Source of the DNA: Xanthomonas rydalmerensis
Lineage (GTDB): Bacteria; Pseudomonadota; Gammaproteobacteria; Xanthomonadales; Xanthomonadaceae
DNA: 64,000 nucleotides
Direction: 5' to 3'
Assembly (NCBI RefSeq): GCF_033170385.1
Contig: NZ_CP126170.1
Coordinates: 4,302,001 to 4,366,000 of the forward strand
Below, in pieces: positions 26,736 to 35,093 of the stretch (position 1 is its first letter; each line of letters starts with the position of its first letter). The notes under the pieces are model-generated. The model was not told where the DNA came from. It worked only from the letters and a program-made list of their open reading frames with translations, and did not search any database. Both the position numbers and the translations under genes were made by a program.

Positions 26736-27030
26736 GGCGTTGCCGCATCCCCAAGCATGCCGCGCCTTGATTGCGCATGCCTGTGACAACGCAGAACGTG
26801 GACGTGAGTCCGCGCCCGAGCGACAACGCGACCACGGACGCACGCGATCACAGCCCTTCGGGCGAGGTCTGGCCGGCATGTCGCCTGCGCCGCGCGGCCC
26901 GACCTGACTGCCCGTCGGCGCTGCGCCGCGCACCACCGGTGGCGCGCTTGCCAGACCCAAAGCCGCACCCCCGGGATGGATGGGCATGCCCTACCCCGCG
27001 CAGCCAGCGGCGATCGCGTACAATCGCGCC
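26736..27030. other. Intergenic region upstream of the cobalamin riboswitch
   Basis: About 295 bases with no recognisable gene. TACAAT at 27019-27024 is a likely -10 for the riboswitch transcript; no strong -35 is seen. Confidence 0.5.
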
Positions 27031-27033
27031 GCT

Positions 27034-27220
27034 TCAAGGTGACCCACCGGCTCCGGCCAGCGGGTTGAAACGGGAAGCCGGTGCGTCTTGCGACAAGGCC
27101 GGCGCTGCCCCCGCAACGGTAAGCGATCCGCGCTGACGACTTTCGCCACTGTGCCACGGCATGGGAAGGCGTCGCAGCCGGGAGGCCCGCCTCCCAGATC
27201 GCCAGCCCGGAGACCGGCCT
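27034..27220 (+). ncRNA. Cobalamin (B12) riboswitch
   Basis: The conserved elements occur in order: GGTTGAAACGGGAAGCCGGTG, GCTGCCCCCGCAACGGTAAG (the B12 box region), CCACTG, TGGGAAGGC and AGCCCGGAGACCGGCCT. It lies 130 bases before the btuB start. The following leader contains GCGGCG/CGCCGC-type stems but no T-run, so control at translation initiation is more likely than termination; that part is inference. Confidence 0.95.
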
Positions 27221-27350
27221 TGCAGCTCACTGGTTGCGATGCGGAGGGCGTCGCGGCGTGCCGCGCCGCGTTCGGCGCCGTCCGCTTGCACCTTCCGTTC
27301 GCGACTCCCTCGCCGTCACAGCGCGCAGCCGCGCGCCGGAGTTGCCACCC

Positions 27351-29222
27351 ATGTCGTCCCGCCTGCTTTCGGTCGCGATCGCGTCCGCCCTGTCCCTGCC
27401 CGCGCTGGCCCACGCCGCCGACGCCGCCACCGATCTCGACCAGGTCCTGGTCACCGCCACCCGCACTCAGATCTCGGTGGAGGACAGCGTGGTCCCGGCG
27501 CAGGTCATCGACCGCGCGGAGATCGAGCGCAGCCAGGCCACGTCGCTGGCGCAGCTGCTGCAGGGCCGCGCCGGCATCGGCATCTCCAACCAGGGCGGCC
27601 TGGGCAAGCTGACCACGCTGAGCCTGCGCGGCAGCGAATCGGACCACGTGCTGGTGCTGGTGGACGGCGTGCGCATCGGCTCGGCCAGCGCCGGCCTGGC
27701 CGCGTTCCAGGACCTGCCGCTGAGCCAGATCGAGCGCATCGAGATCGTGCGTGGCCCGCGGTCGAGCCTGTACGGCTCCGACGCGATCGGCGGCGTCATC
27801 CAGATCTTCACCCGCCGCGGCGGTCAGGGCTTCCAGCAGAACCTGAGCCTGGGCGGCGGCAGCCACGGCCTGCGCGAGGCCGGCGCCGGCTTCAGCAACC
27901 GCGGCGAGCGCGGCTGGCTGGCCGTGCAGGGCGGCTACCAGAAGACCGACGGCATCAATGCCTGCAACGGCTCGGCCACGCTGTTCGCGGGCTGCTTCGT
28001 CGACCAGCCCGACCGCGACGGCTACCGCAACGTCTCGCTGAGCGCGCGCGGCGGCTACGCGCTGACCGACACGCTGCGCATCGAAGGCCAGGCGCTGAAC
28101 ATCGACAGCCGCAACGAGTACGACGGCGATCCGCTGTTCGCCGGCAACGAGGCCGACAACACCCAGCAGGTGTTCGGCGGCAAGCTCGACTGGACCCCGT
28201 CCGATCGCCTGCACCTGGCCGCGCAGTTCGGTCGCAACGTCGACGACGCCGACAGCTACTACCGTGCCCCCGGCGCGCGCACCCGCAGCTTCGTCAGCAC
28301 CTTCGACAGCCGCCGCGACACCGCCGCGCTGCAGGGCGACATCACCCTCGCCGAAGGCCACCTGCTCAGCGTCGGCAGCGACTGGCAGCGCGAGCACGTC
28401 ACCAGCACCACCGCTTTCGACGTCGACAGCCGCGACAACACCGGCGTGTTCGCCGAGTACCAGGGCCGTTTCGGCGCGCAGCAGGTGCAGGCCAGCGTGC
28501 GCAGCGACGACAACGAGCAGTTCGGCGAACACACCACCGGCAGCCTCGGCTGGGGCCTGGCGCTGGCGCATGGCCTCAAGCTCACCGCCAGCGTCGGCAC
28601 CGGCTTCAAGGCGCCGACCTTCAACGACCTGTACTACCCGTTCGCCGGCAATCCGGAGTTGAAGCCGGAGCGTTCCAAGAGCGGCAACCTGGGCGTGGCG
28701 CAGTACGCCGACAGCTGGAACTGGACCTTCAACGCCTACGAGACCCGGGTCAAGGACCTGATCTCCTACGACGCGATCAGCTTCCTGCCGGTCAACGTGG
28801 ACGAGGCGCGCATCCGCGGCGCCGAACTGACCGGCTATGCGCTGCTGGCCGGCTGGGAACTGTCGGCGCAGCTGAGCCACACCGACCCGCGCAACCGCAG
28901 CGATGGCGGCAACCGCGACAACTGGCTGGCGCGTCGCGCGCAGAACACCGCGCGCCTGGACGTGGATCGCGGCATCGGCCCGGTCAAGCTCGGCGTCACC
29001 GTGTTCGGCAGCGGCCACCGCTTCGACGACGCGGCCAACCGCGTACGCCTGGCCGGCTACGGCACCGTCGACCTGCGCGCGGAATACGCGTTCACCCCGG
29101 ACTGGACGCTGCAGGCCAAGGCCAGCAACGTGTTCGACCGCGACTACCAGACCATCAACTGGTACAACCAGCCGGGCCGCGAGTACGCGCTGACCCTGCG
29201 CTACGCGCCGGCGGCGCGCTGA
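27351..29222 (+). CDS. btuB: TonB-dependent vitamin B12 receptor
   Basis: 623 residues. A signal peptide ends at LAHAADA. The TonB box lies in DLDQVLVTATRT, followed by the plug domain (AEIERSQATSLAQLLQGRAGI, SLRGSESDHVLVLVDGVRIGS, IERIEIVRGPRSSLYGSDAIGGVIQI) and a 22-strand barrel ending LTLRYAPAAR. BtuB imports corrinoids through the outer membrane with TonB. The riboswitch upstream supports the substrate. The start at ATG 27351 has GGAG nine bases before it and begins the signal peptide; the longer open frame runs into the riboswitch. No B12 inner-membrane transporter or synthesis genes are adjacent. Confidence 0.93.
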   Translation: MSSRLLSVAIASALSLPALAHAADAATDLDQVLVTATRTQISVEDSVVPAQVIDRAEIERSQATSLAQLLQGRAGIGISNQGGLGKLTTLSLRGSESDHVLVLVDGVRIGSASAGLAAFQDLPLSQIERIEIVRGPRSSLYGSDAIGGVIQIFTRRGGQGFQQNLSLGGGSHGLREAGAGFSNRGERGWLAVQGGYQKTDGINACNGSATLFAGCFVDQPDRDGYRNVSLSARGGYALTDTLRIEGQALNIDSRNEYDGDPLFAGNEADNTQQVFGGKLDWTPSDRLHLAAQFGRNVDDADSYYRAPGARTRSFVSTFDSRRDTAALQGDITLAEGHLLSVGSDWQREHVTSTTAFDVDSRDNTGVFAEYQGRFGAQQVQASVRSDDNEQFGEHTTGSLGWGLALAHGLKLTASVGTGFKAPTFNDLYYPFAGNPELKPERSKSGNLGVAQYADSWNWTFNAYETRVKDLISYDAISFLPVNVDEARIRGAELTGYALLAGWELSAQLSHTDPRNRSDGGNRDNWLARRAQNTARLDVDRGIGPVKLGVTVFGSGHRFDDAANRVRLAGYGTVDLRAEYAFTPDWTLQAKASNVFDRDYQTINWYNQPGREYALTLRYAPAAR

Positions 29223-29228
29223 GTCGGC

Positions 29229-29262
29229 GCCCCGCGCTGCGCCGGCGGGCGTGGCGCGGGGC
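29229..29262 (+). terminator. Terminator-like hairpin after btuB
   Basis: Arms GCCCCGCGC and GCGCGGGGC around a 16-base loop, six bases after the btuB stop. No T-run follows directly; a TTTTTT occurs about 25 bases later. Confidence 0.45.
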
Positions 29263-29292
29263 AGCCCGCACGGAAAACACGCGCGTCTTTTT

Positions 29293-29357
29293 TGTAGGAG
29301 CGGCTTTAGCCGCGACAGGCTTTCCCGCGAACTCCCGTCGCGGCTGAAGCCGCTCCG
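29293..29357. repeat. REP pair (GTAGGAGCGGC class)
   Basis: GTAGGAGCGGCTTTAGCCGC and its inverted partner GCGGCTGAAGCCGCTCC flank a short spacer, the usual Xanthomonas/Stenotrophomonas-type extragenic palindrome. Confidence 0.8.
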
Positions 29358-29584
29358 CATGTGCGACCACGTCGGATGTAGATGCGCGCATTCTCAACGC
29401 AGGCATGCGCGATGCATCGCGCAGTTGGTCGCTCGCGATAAGGGCCGCTGGCTGTCGAACGCAAACACCCGCCCTCGTGCTCATGCATCGCGGCACGAAC
29501 CTCACAGTTCGGCGCCCGCTACGCGCCCGTACCCTCACCCCAACCCCTCTCCCGGGGGGAGAGGGGCGTAATGCGTCATGGGTT

Positions 29585-29646
29585 GTGGGAGCGGCTTCAG
29601 CCGCGACGGGCCTTGCCGGGAAAGCCTGTCGCGGCTGAAGCCGTTC
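29585..29646. repeat. REP pair (GTGGGAGCGGC class)
   Basis: GTGGGAGCGGCTTCAGCCGC facing GTCGCGGCTGAAGCCGTTC across a spacer nearly the same as in the other REP pairs here. Confidence 0.8.
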
Positions 29647-29697
29647 AACCGCATCCCGATCTTTGCGCTGCTCCGCGGTGCTTGAACCGCCGTCGTA

Positions 29698-30351
29698 TCA
29701 ACGCAGTTGCAGCAGCTCGCGCAGGTCGTCCATCAGCAGCACCACATCGGCGGTGACCAGATCCAGATCGCGCGGATAGCCGTAGCGCACCAGCGCCACC
29801 GGCATGCCGGCGGCCTGCCCGGCCTGCAGGTCGGTCCCCGAATCGCCGACCATCAGGCAGCGCGCCGGCGGTTTCGCGAACTGCTGTGCCAGGTGCAGCA
29901 GCGGCACCGGACTGGGCTTGCGTTCGGGCAGGCTGTCGCCGCCCAGCACCGCAGAGAACAGATCGGCCACGCCCAGATGGCGCAGCAGCGGCGGCACCAT
30001 CGCCGACGGCTTGTTGGTGCACAGCGCCAGCGTCACCCCGTCCGCGTGCAGTTGCGTCAGCGTCTCGGCCGCGCCGGGATACAGCCGCGGACTGCGCAAC
30101 AGGCATTCGGCGTAGTGACGCATGAAGGTCGGCATCACCGTCTCGAGTGGCGTGGCGTCGCCGGCATGCCGCCAGGCGATCTCGACCAGCTTGCGCACGC
30201 CCTCGCCGATCCAGCCGAGCACGGTCGCCTCCGGCACGCGCGGCAGGCCGAAGTCGGCCAGCGTGCGGTTCAACGCCTCGGCGATGTCGGCGCCGCTGTC
30301 GACCAGGGTGCCGTCCAGGTCGAACACCACCAATGCGTAGGGGAACGTCAT
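29698..30351 (-). CDS. gph: Phosphoglycolate phosphatase (HAD family)
   Basis: 217 residues from MTFPYALVVFDLDGTLVDS. HAD motif I is FDLDGTL, motif II LALCTNKP, the motif III lysine lies in ERKPSP and motif IV in MVGDSGTDLQAGQAAGM. The cap helix region (IAEALNRTLADFGLPRV, WIGEGVRKLVEIA) matches Gph. It removes 2-phosphoglycolate formed during repair of oxidised DNA ends. The frame is open to 30471, but the extra 40 residues have no family match. Confidence 0.87.
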   Translation of the reverse strand: MTFPYALVVFDLDGTLVDSGADIAEALNRTLADFGLPRVPEATVLGWIGEGVRKLVEIAWRHAGDATPLETVMPTFMRHYAECLLRSPRLYPGAAETLTQLHADGVTLALCTNKPSAMVPPLLRHLGVADLFSAVLGGDSLPERKPSPVPLLHLAQQFAKPPARCLMVGDSGTDLQAGQAAGMPVALVRYGYPRDLDLVTADVVLLMDDLRELLQLR

Positions 30352-30548
30352 CTCGTGCCAATGCGGGAGGGGGAAGTGCGCATTGTAGGTGGGGCAAGGC
30401 TGGTATGCGGTCGCGACAAGGCCGATCAGCATGACCAGACGATGAAGTCGGTGTTCCAATCCTTGCAGCATGCCCCTGTGGGAGGGACTTCAGTCCCGAC
30501 GCGGAAGAGGCGAAGGCCACGTTTCCTGTTCGCTCGCGTCTCCCTTGG
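30352..30548. other. Upstream region of gph
   Basis: About 200 bases between gph and the CRISPR relic, carrying a single REP half of the GTGGGAGGGACTTCAGTCCC class at 30476-30502. No gene seen. Confidence 0.55.
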
Positions 30549-30774
30549 CTTTCAATCCACGCCGGTAGCCGTGCGACTGGAGCTGGCGCCTGTCGTGGCT
30601 GTCCCGGATCGTGTTTCAATCCACGCACACTCAAGGGCAGGACTGCGACAGACGCTGCCTATGGTGCAGCCGTTCCTATTTCGACCTCTGCACCGGTGAA
30701 GGTGCGGCTGCCAACTCGGCATCCTCGACGGCTACAACAATCCGTTTCAATCCACACGCCAGGCACAACACGAT
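30549..30774. CRISPR. Degenerate CRISPR array, four decayed repeats of type I-C-like sequence
   Basis: Units begin at 30549, 30613, 30678 and 30744, that is at steps of 64, 65 and 66 bases. Three begin with (G/C)TTTCAATCCAC, the end of the 31-base type I-C repeat known from Xanthomonas as I recall it. By eye units 2 and 4 match that repeat at about 23 of 31 positions and unit 3 at about 20; unit 1 keeps both ends (TTTCAATCCACGC and GCGAC) with a two-base deletion. Spacers would be 34-36 bases, the normal type I-C length. No cas gene is in the window. I read it as a dead array between gph and dinB. Confidence 0.7.
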
Positions 30775-30796
30775 AAGCCCCCCGCGCGCGACCACC

Positions 30797-31858
30797 TCAA
30801 CCGAACAAGCGCCCCTGCGCCTGTCCCGGCTCGCGTTCGTGGAAGCCGGACAGGCCCACGCCGACCAGGCGATAACGCGTGGACGTCGGCAGGTCCACGC
30901 GCTCGCGCAGCGCGAGGGCGATGTCGATCAAGGCCTGCAGCGAATCCGGCGGCTGCTCCGGAGTGAAGCTGCGGGTGAGGATGCGGAACTGCGCGGTCTT
31001 CAGCTTCAGCACCACCGTGCGCGCGATGCGTTCGGTGCGGCGGGTGGCGTTCCAGGTCTTCTCGGCCAGTTGCCGGATCGCCGGCTCCAGTGCGTCCAGC
31101 GCCAGGTCTTCGGCGAAGGTGTCCTCGGAGGAAATCGACTGCACCGGCTGGTCCGACTCCACCGGACGTTCATCGATACCGCGCGCGCGCTGGTACAGGC
31201 GCAGGCCGAAGCTGCCGAAACGCGCTTCCAGCTCGGCCTCGCTGCGCGCGCGCAGGTCGCCGACGGTGGCGATGCCCAGTTCCGCCAGCTTGGCCTCCAT
31301 CACCTTGCCCACGCCGGGCACCTTGTTCACCGGCAACGGCGTCAGGAACGCGTCCACGCGATGCGGACGGATCACGAACTGGCCGTCGGGCTTGCGCCAG
31401 TCCGAGGCGATCTTGGCCAGGAACTTGTTCGGCGCGATCCCGGCCGAGGCGGTCAGCGCCGTTTCCTCGCGGATCTGCGCGCGGATGGTCTGGGCGATCT
31501 CGGTGGCCGTGCGCAATTCGCCCTTGGGCGCCGTGACGTCCAGGTAGGCCTCGTCCAGCGACAGCGGCTCGATCATGTCGGTGTGGCGCTGGAAGATCTC
31601 GCGCACCTGCCGTGACACCGCCTTGTAACGAGCGAAATCCGGCGGCACGAAGATCGCGTCCGGGCACAGCCGCTCGGCGCGCAGCGCCGGCATCGCCGAG
31701 CGCACGCCGAACACGCGCGCCTCGTAGGAGGCGGCGCACACCACCGAGCGCATGCCGCGCCAGGCCACCACCACCGGCTTGCCGCGCAGCGCCGGATCGT
31801 CACGCTGCTCCACGGACGCGTAGAACGCATCCATGTCGACGTGAATGATCTTGCGCAT
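30797..31858 (-). CDS. dinB: DNA polymerase IV (Y family)
   Basis: 353 residues from MRKIIHVDMDAFYASVEQRD. The palm has DMDAFYASVE and the catalytic SLDEAYLDVT; SAGIAPNKFLAKIASDWRKP is the fingers/palm signature, and the thumb and little-finger regions follow (VPGVGKVMEAKL, FAEDLALDALEP). It copies past damaged bases and can raise mutation rates. An ATG three codons upstream (31867) is possible but has its ribosome site too close. The last residues (GRLFG) end in a QxRLF-like sequence that resembles a beta-clamp binding motif. The CRISPR relic ends just beyond its stop. Confidence 0.93.
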   Translation of the reverse strand: MRKIIHVDMDAFYASVEQRDDPALRGKPVVVAWRGMRSVVCAASYEARVFGVRSAMPALRAERLCPDAIFVPPDFARYKAVSRQVREIFQRHTDMIEPLSLDEAYLDVTAPKGELRTATEIAQTIRAQIREETALTASAGIAPNKFLAKIASDWRKPDGQFVIRPHRVDAFLTPLPVNKVPGVGKVMEAKLAELGIATVGDLRARSEAELEARFGSFGLRLYQRARGIDERPVESDQPVQSISSEDTFAEDLALDALEPAIRQLAEKTWNATRRTERIARTVVLKLKTAQFRILTRSFTPEQPPDSLQALIDIALALRERVDLPTSTRYRLVGVGLSGFHEREPGQAQGRLFG

Positions 31859-32067
31859 CGACCCCATACCCTACGCCTGCGAACGGTGCGCGCATGATAA
31901 GCCCCGCACTGCGCACGGGCTGAGAATGCGCGCCTTGATCCGGCGCAGTGCGCGCGCCGCCGCAGATGCCGACACTACGCGTGCGTACGGATAAAACGTT
32001 TGATTGAACGCGCAAGGCTCATGCACTCTTGCGCGCCTCGACTGTCTCGCCTGGGAATGTTCCGCTC

Positions 32068-32583
32068 ATGAGTCGTCTGTCCTCCTATTCTCGCGAGCAA
32101 TTGCTCGCCAGCGCACGCGGCGAGCTGTTCGGCGCCGACGCCGGGCGCCTGCCCAACGACCCGATGCTGATGTTCGACCGCATCGTCGCCATCGACGAGA
32201 CCGGCGGCGCGCACGGCAAGGGCGTGATCCGCGCCGAACTGGATATCCGCCCGGACCTGTGGTTCTTCGGCTGCCATTTCATCGGCGACCCGGTGATGCC
32301 CGGCTGCCTGGGCCTGGATGCGATGTGGCAGTTGACCGGCTTCTTCCTGACCTGGCTGGGCGCACCCGGCCGTGGCCGTGCGCTGGGCGTGGGCGAGGTG
32401 AAGTTCACCGGCCAGGTGCTGCCCACCGCCAGGCAGGTGGTCTACGAGATCGACATCAGCCGGGTGATCAACCGCAAGCTGGTGATGGCGGTGGCCGATG
32501 GCCGCATGTCGGTGGATGGGCGCGAGATCTATACCGCCAAGGACATGCGCGTGGGCCTGTTCACTTCGACGGAGGCATTCTGA
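32068..32583 (+). CDS. fabA: 3-hydroxydecanoyl-ACP dehydratase/isomerase
   Basis: 171 residues, with catalytic His70 ([14 protein letters not shown]) and Asp84 ([10 protein letters not shown]) at the E. coli FabA positions. It dehydrates 3-hydroxydecanoyl-ACP and isomerises the product to the cis-3 form, the branch point of unsaturated fatty acid synthesis. The start at 32068 ([14 protein letters not shown]) matches the family; an in-frame ATG at 32029 adds 13 residues. fabB begins on the last base of the stop, so they form the classic fabAB operon. An AT-rich patch at 31991-32010 (AAAACGTTTGATTG) upstream may hold the promoter or operator. Confidence 0.95.
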   Translation: MSRLSSYSREQLLASARGELFGADAGRLPNDPMLMFDRIVAIDETGGAHGKGVIRAELDIRPDLWFFGCHFIGDPVMPGCLGLDAMWQLTGFFLTWLGAPGRGRALGVGEVKFTGQVLPTARQVVYEIDISRVINRKLVMAVADGRMSVDGREIYTAKDMRVGLFTSTEAF

Positions 32584-33791
32584 TGCGGCGCGTGGCAATT
32601 ACCGGGATGGGCATCACTTCATGCCTGGGCAACGACCTGGACAGCGTGTCGCGCGCATTGCGCGAAAGCCAGTCCGGCATCCGCCATAACCCGCAGGCAG
32701 TGGAAGCCGGCCTGCGCAGCCAGGTCGGCGGCGATGTGCAGTTGGACCTGGACGCGGCGATCGACCGCAAGCTCAAGCGCTTCATGGGCGATGCCTCGGC
32801 CTACGCCTACCTGGCGCTGCGCGATGCGCTGGCCGATGCAGGCCTGGACGAGGCGGCGATCAGCGACCCGCGCATCGGCCTGATCGCCGGCTCCGGCGGC
32901 GGCTCCAGCCACTGGCAGGTGGAAGCGGCGGACCTGCTGCGCAACCGCGGCGTGCGCAAGGTCGGCCCGTACATGGTGCCGCGCACGATGTGTTCGGCGG
33001 TGTCGGCGAGCCTGGCCACCGCGTTCAAGATCAAGGGCGTGAGCTACTCGCTGTCGGCGGCCTGCGCGACCTCGGCGCACTGCATCGGCGCGGCGGCGGA
33101 CCTGATCCGCCACGGCCAGCAGGACGTGATGTTCGCCGGCGGCGGCGAAGAGCTGGACTGGACCATGAGCCTGATGTTCGACGCGATGGGCGCGCTGTCC
33201 ACCGGCTTCAACGACACGCCGGCGGTGGCGTCGCGGCCCTACGATGCCGCGCGCGACGGCTTCGTCATCGCCGGCGGCGGCGGCATGCTGGTGCTGGAGG
33301 ACTACGAGCGCGCGGTGGCGCGCGGGGCGCGCATCCATGCCGAACTGGTCGGCTACGGCGTGACCTCCGACGGCGCCGACATGGTCGCTCCGTCCGGCGA
33401 AGGCGCGGTGCGCTGCATGCGCATGGCGCTGCAGGGCGTGGATGCGCCGATCGACTATCTCAACACCCACGGTACCTCGACCCCGCTGGGCGATGTCACC
33501 GAGCTGGATGCGGTGCGCGCGGTGTTCGGCGATGCGGTGCCGCCGCTGTCCTCGACCAAGGCGCTGTCCGGGCATTCGCTGGGCGCGGCCAGCGTGCACG
33601 AGGCGATCTACTGCCTGCTGATGCTGCGCGACGGCTTCATCGCCGGCTCGGCCAACATCGACACGCTGGACCCCCGCGCCGAGGGCTTCCCGATCGTCCG
33701 CGAGAGCCGCGATGCCGCGTTGCGCACGGTGATGTCCAACAGCTTCGGCTTCGGCGGCACCAACGCCGCGCTGGTGTTCGCCAAGGCCTGA
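32583..33791 (+). CDS. fabB: 3-oxoacyl-ACP synthase I
   Basis: 402 residues with the Cys-His-His triad in [23 protein letters not shown] and [14 protein letters not shown], and the C-terminal [14 protein letters not shown]. It extends cis-3-decenoyl-ACP and so completes the FabA route to unsaturated fatty acids. The ATG overlaps the fabA stop by one base. A hairpin without T-run lies just after the stop and before the converging SH3-like gene. Confidence 0.95.
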   Translation: MRRVAITGMGITSCLGNDLDSVSRALRESQSGIRHNPQAVEAGLRSQVGGDVQLDLDAAIDRKLKRFMGDASAYAYLALRDALADAGLDEAAISDPRIGLIAGSGGGSSHWQVEAADLLRNRGVRKVGPYMVPRTMCSAVSASLATAFKIKGVSYSLSAACATSAHCIGAAADLIRHGQQDVMFAGGGEELDWTMSLMFDAMGALSTGFNDTPAVASRPYDAARDGFVIAGGGGMLVLEDYERAVARGARIHAELVGYGVTSDGADMVAPSGEGAVRCMRMALQGVDAPIDYLNTHGTSTPLGDVTELDAVRAVFGDAVPPLSSTKALSGHSLGAASVHEAIYCLLMLRDGFIAGSANIDTLDPRAEGFPIVRESRDAALRTVMSNSFGFGGTNAALVFAKA

Positions 33792-33805
33792 GCCGGGCCA
33801 AACGC

Positions 33806-33831
33806 GCACGCTGCCAGCAACGGCAGCGTGC
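33806..33831. terminator. Bidirectional hairpin between fabB and the SH3-like gene
   Basis: Ten-pair stem GCACGCTGCC/GGCAGCGTGC with a six-base loop, extended by GCG/CGC pairs, in the 46-base gap between converging genes. No T-run on either side. Confidence 0.5.
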
Positions 33832-33837
33832 CGCGCG

Positions 33838-34719
33838 TCAACGCTCCAGTTGCCTGACGTCGCGACGCCCGGCGTCGTGGTCCTTGTGCGCTTCCGGCTT
33901 GGCCGGTGGCGCTGAAGGCGGTGGCGGTGGCGGTGGCGGTGGCGGCGGCGGTGGCGGCGGTGGCGGTGGCGGCGGTGGTGGTGGCGGTGGCGAACTCGGC
34001 TTCGGCGGATGCCGCTCGACCCATTGGATCGTCGCCGGCGACGGCGGCCACGACGGCGATGCCGATGGCGCGGACGCAGGCGGCGGCACGGGCATCAGTC
34101 CCATCGATTCGCGCTGGCGGCGGTCGTCGTCCTGGCGTTGCAACTCCTTCGCCAGTTCCTTGTTGTAGCGGGGATTGAGCGCGTCCGGCGGCGGAATCTG
34201 GTACATCCGCTCGCCGGGCGGCGTCCATTGCGGCGTGGCGCTCACCGCCTCGGACGCAGGCGACGGCGGCGTCCGCCATTGTGGCGCCAGCTGCCGCTGC
34301 AGCGGGGCCGGAATCTGCGCCGGGCCGGCCGCGGTCGCGGTGCTTTCCAGCGATCGATAGCGCGCACGTTCGCGCGCCCACGGCTGACCGCGATAGTGCG
34401 TGTCCCAATAGCGGTCCAGCGCAAAGCCGACCGTGGGCACGCCAGGCTCACTGCCCTGTTCCTGGGCGTTGAAGTCGATCGCACCGGCCGGCAGCCAGCC
34501 GCGTTTCTCGCGCCAACTGACATCGCACCAGGCCCAGTCGCGGGTGCAGCCATGTACCCGCAACGCCTCGTCGGTGACCGGGGTGGCCACGCGCGGATAC
34601 TCCGGTGCGGGGCCGGCACGCAGGCTGGCGCCGATGCGCACCGTGCCGCTGCCATCCTGCGCCAGCGCCGGCACGGCCATGCTCAACAGCAAGGGCGTCC
34701 ACCACCCTGCTCGCTTCAT
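33838..34719 (-). CDS. Secreted SH3-like domain protein with 25-residue polyproline tract
   Basis: 293 residues. A signal peptide (MKRAGWWTPLLLSMAVPALAQ) leads into a bacterial SH3-like domain at about residues 22-80 (VRIGASLRAGPAPEYPRV, LRVHGCTRDWAWCDVSW, KRGWLPAGAIDF). A region rich in Arg, Pro and Gln follows, then 25 consecutive prolines encoded by an imperfect GGT/GGC repeat at 33916-33990, and a charged tail (HKDHDAGRRDVRQLER). The start at 34719 is fixed by the signal peptide and AGGAGG upstream; the frame runs on into heptamer repeats. Its role is unknown; a periplasmic or surface location is inferred. The proline tract may change length between strains without breaking the frame. Confidence 0.75.
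   Translation of the reverse strand: MKRAGWWTPLLLSMAVPALAQDGSGTVRIGASLRAGPAPEYPRVATPVTDEALRVHGCTRDWAWCDVSWREKRGWLPAGAIDFNAQEQGSEPGVPTVGFALDRYWDTHYRGQPWARERARYRSLESTATAAGPAQIPAPLQRQLAPQWRTPPSPASEAVSATPQWTPPGERMYQIPPPDALNPRYNKELAKELQRQDDDRRQRESMGLMPVPPPASAPSASPSWPPSPATIQWVERHPPKPSSPPPPPPPPPPPPPPPPPPPPPPPPPSAPPAKPEAHKDHDAGRRDVRQLER
33916..33990. repeat. GGT/GGC triplet repeat encoding polyproline
   Basis: 75 bases made only of GGC, GGT and one AGG-type triplet on the plus strand, giving 25 proline codons on the minus strand. Slippage by whole triplets would keep the frame. Confidence 0.9.
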
Positions 34720-34812
34720 GCGGTCCTCCTTGTGCAGTGCGGCAGTGTCCTGCGCCGCGATTGCGGCGGCGAAGATCGCCGTGCCGCTGCGCTTTGTTCT
34801 AGCACAGGGGAG

Positions 34813-34905
34813 CCGGGATTGGGGATTGGGGATTGGGGATGACCAGCCTGTGGCTGTTGAAAGCGGGGATTGGGGATTGGGGATTGGGGATTGGGGATTG
34901 GGGGC
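34813..34905 (+). repeat. GGGATTG heptamer tandem tracts (G-quadruplex-prone)
   Basis: Two tracts of perfect heptamers, 34813-34840 (about four units) and 34864-34905 (about five to six units), separated by 23 bases, lie upstream of the SH3-like gene. The G-runs of three to five spaced by ATT have strong G-quadruplex potential. An inverted short tract is at 35063-35092. Confidence 0.85.
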
Positions 34906-34947
34906 GGCAGCGTGCTGTGCGGAGCCAAACATTGGCAAGCGATTTTC

Positions 34948-35015
34948 TGCAGGAGCGGCTTCGGCGGCGACAGGCGTTACCGGTAATGCCCCGTCGCGGC
35001 TGAAGCCGCTCCTAC
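34948..35015. repeat. REP pair (GCAGGAGCGGC class)
   Basis: CAGGAGCGGCTTCGGCGGCG faces GTCGCGGCTGAAGCCGCTCC across a spacer close in sequence to those of the REP pairs at 29585 and 45336. Confidence 0.78.
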
Positions 35016-35093
35016 AACAAAGCCAGAAGCGCGAGGAATGCCATGCACTCGCGAAAAATCACAAATCCCCAATCCCGACTCCCGAATCCCCGC

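Larger units (their letters stand above)
29223..29697. other. Intergenic region between btuB and gph
   Basis: 475 bases between converging genes. It holds the hairpin after btuB and two full REP pairs (29293-29357 and 29585-29646). The remaining sequence has no gene-like frame. Confidence 0.7.

Noticed and set aside
33906..34168. Glycine- or alanine/valine-rich plus-strand frames opposite the polyproline tract
   Set aside because: They only translate the GGT/GGC repeat on the other strand; the minus-strand gene has a signal peptide and an SH3-like region.
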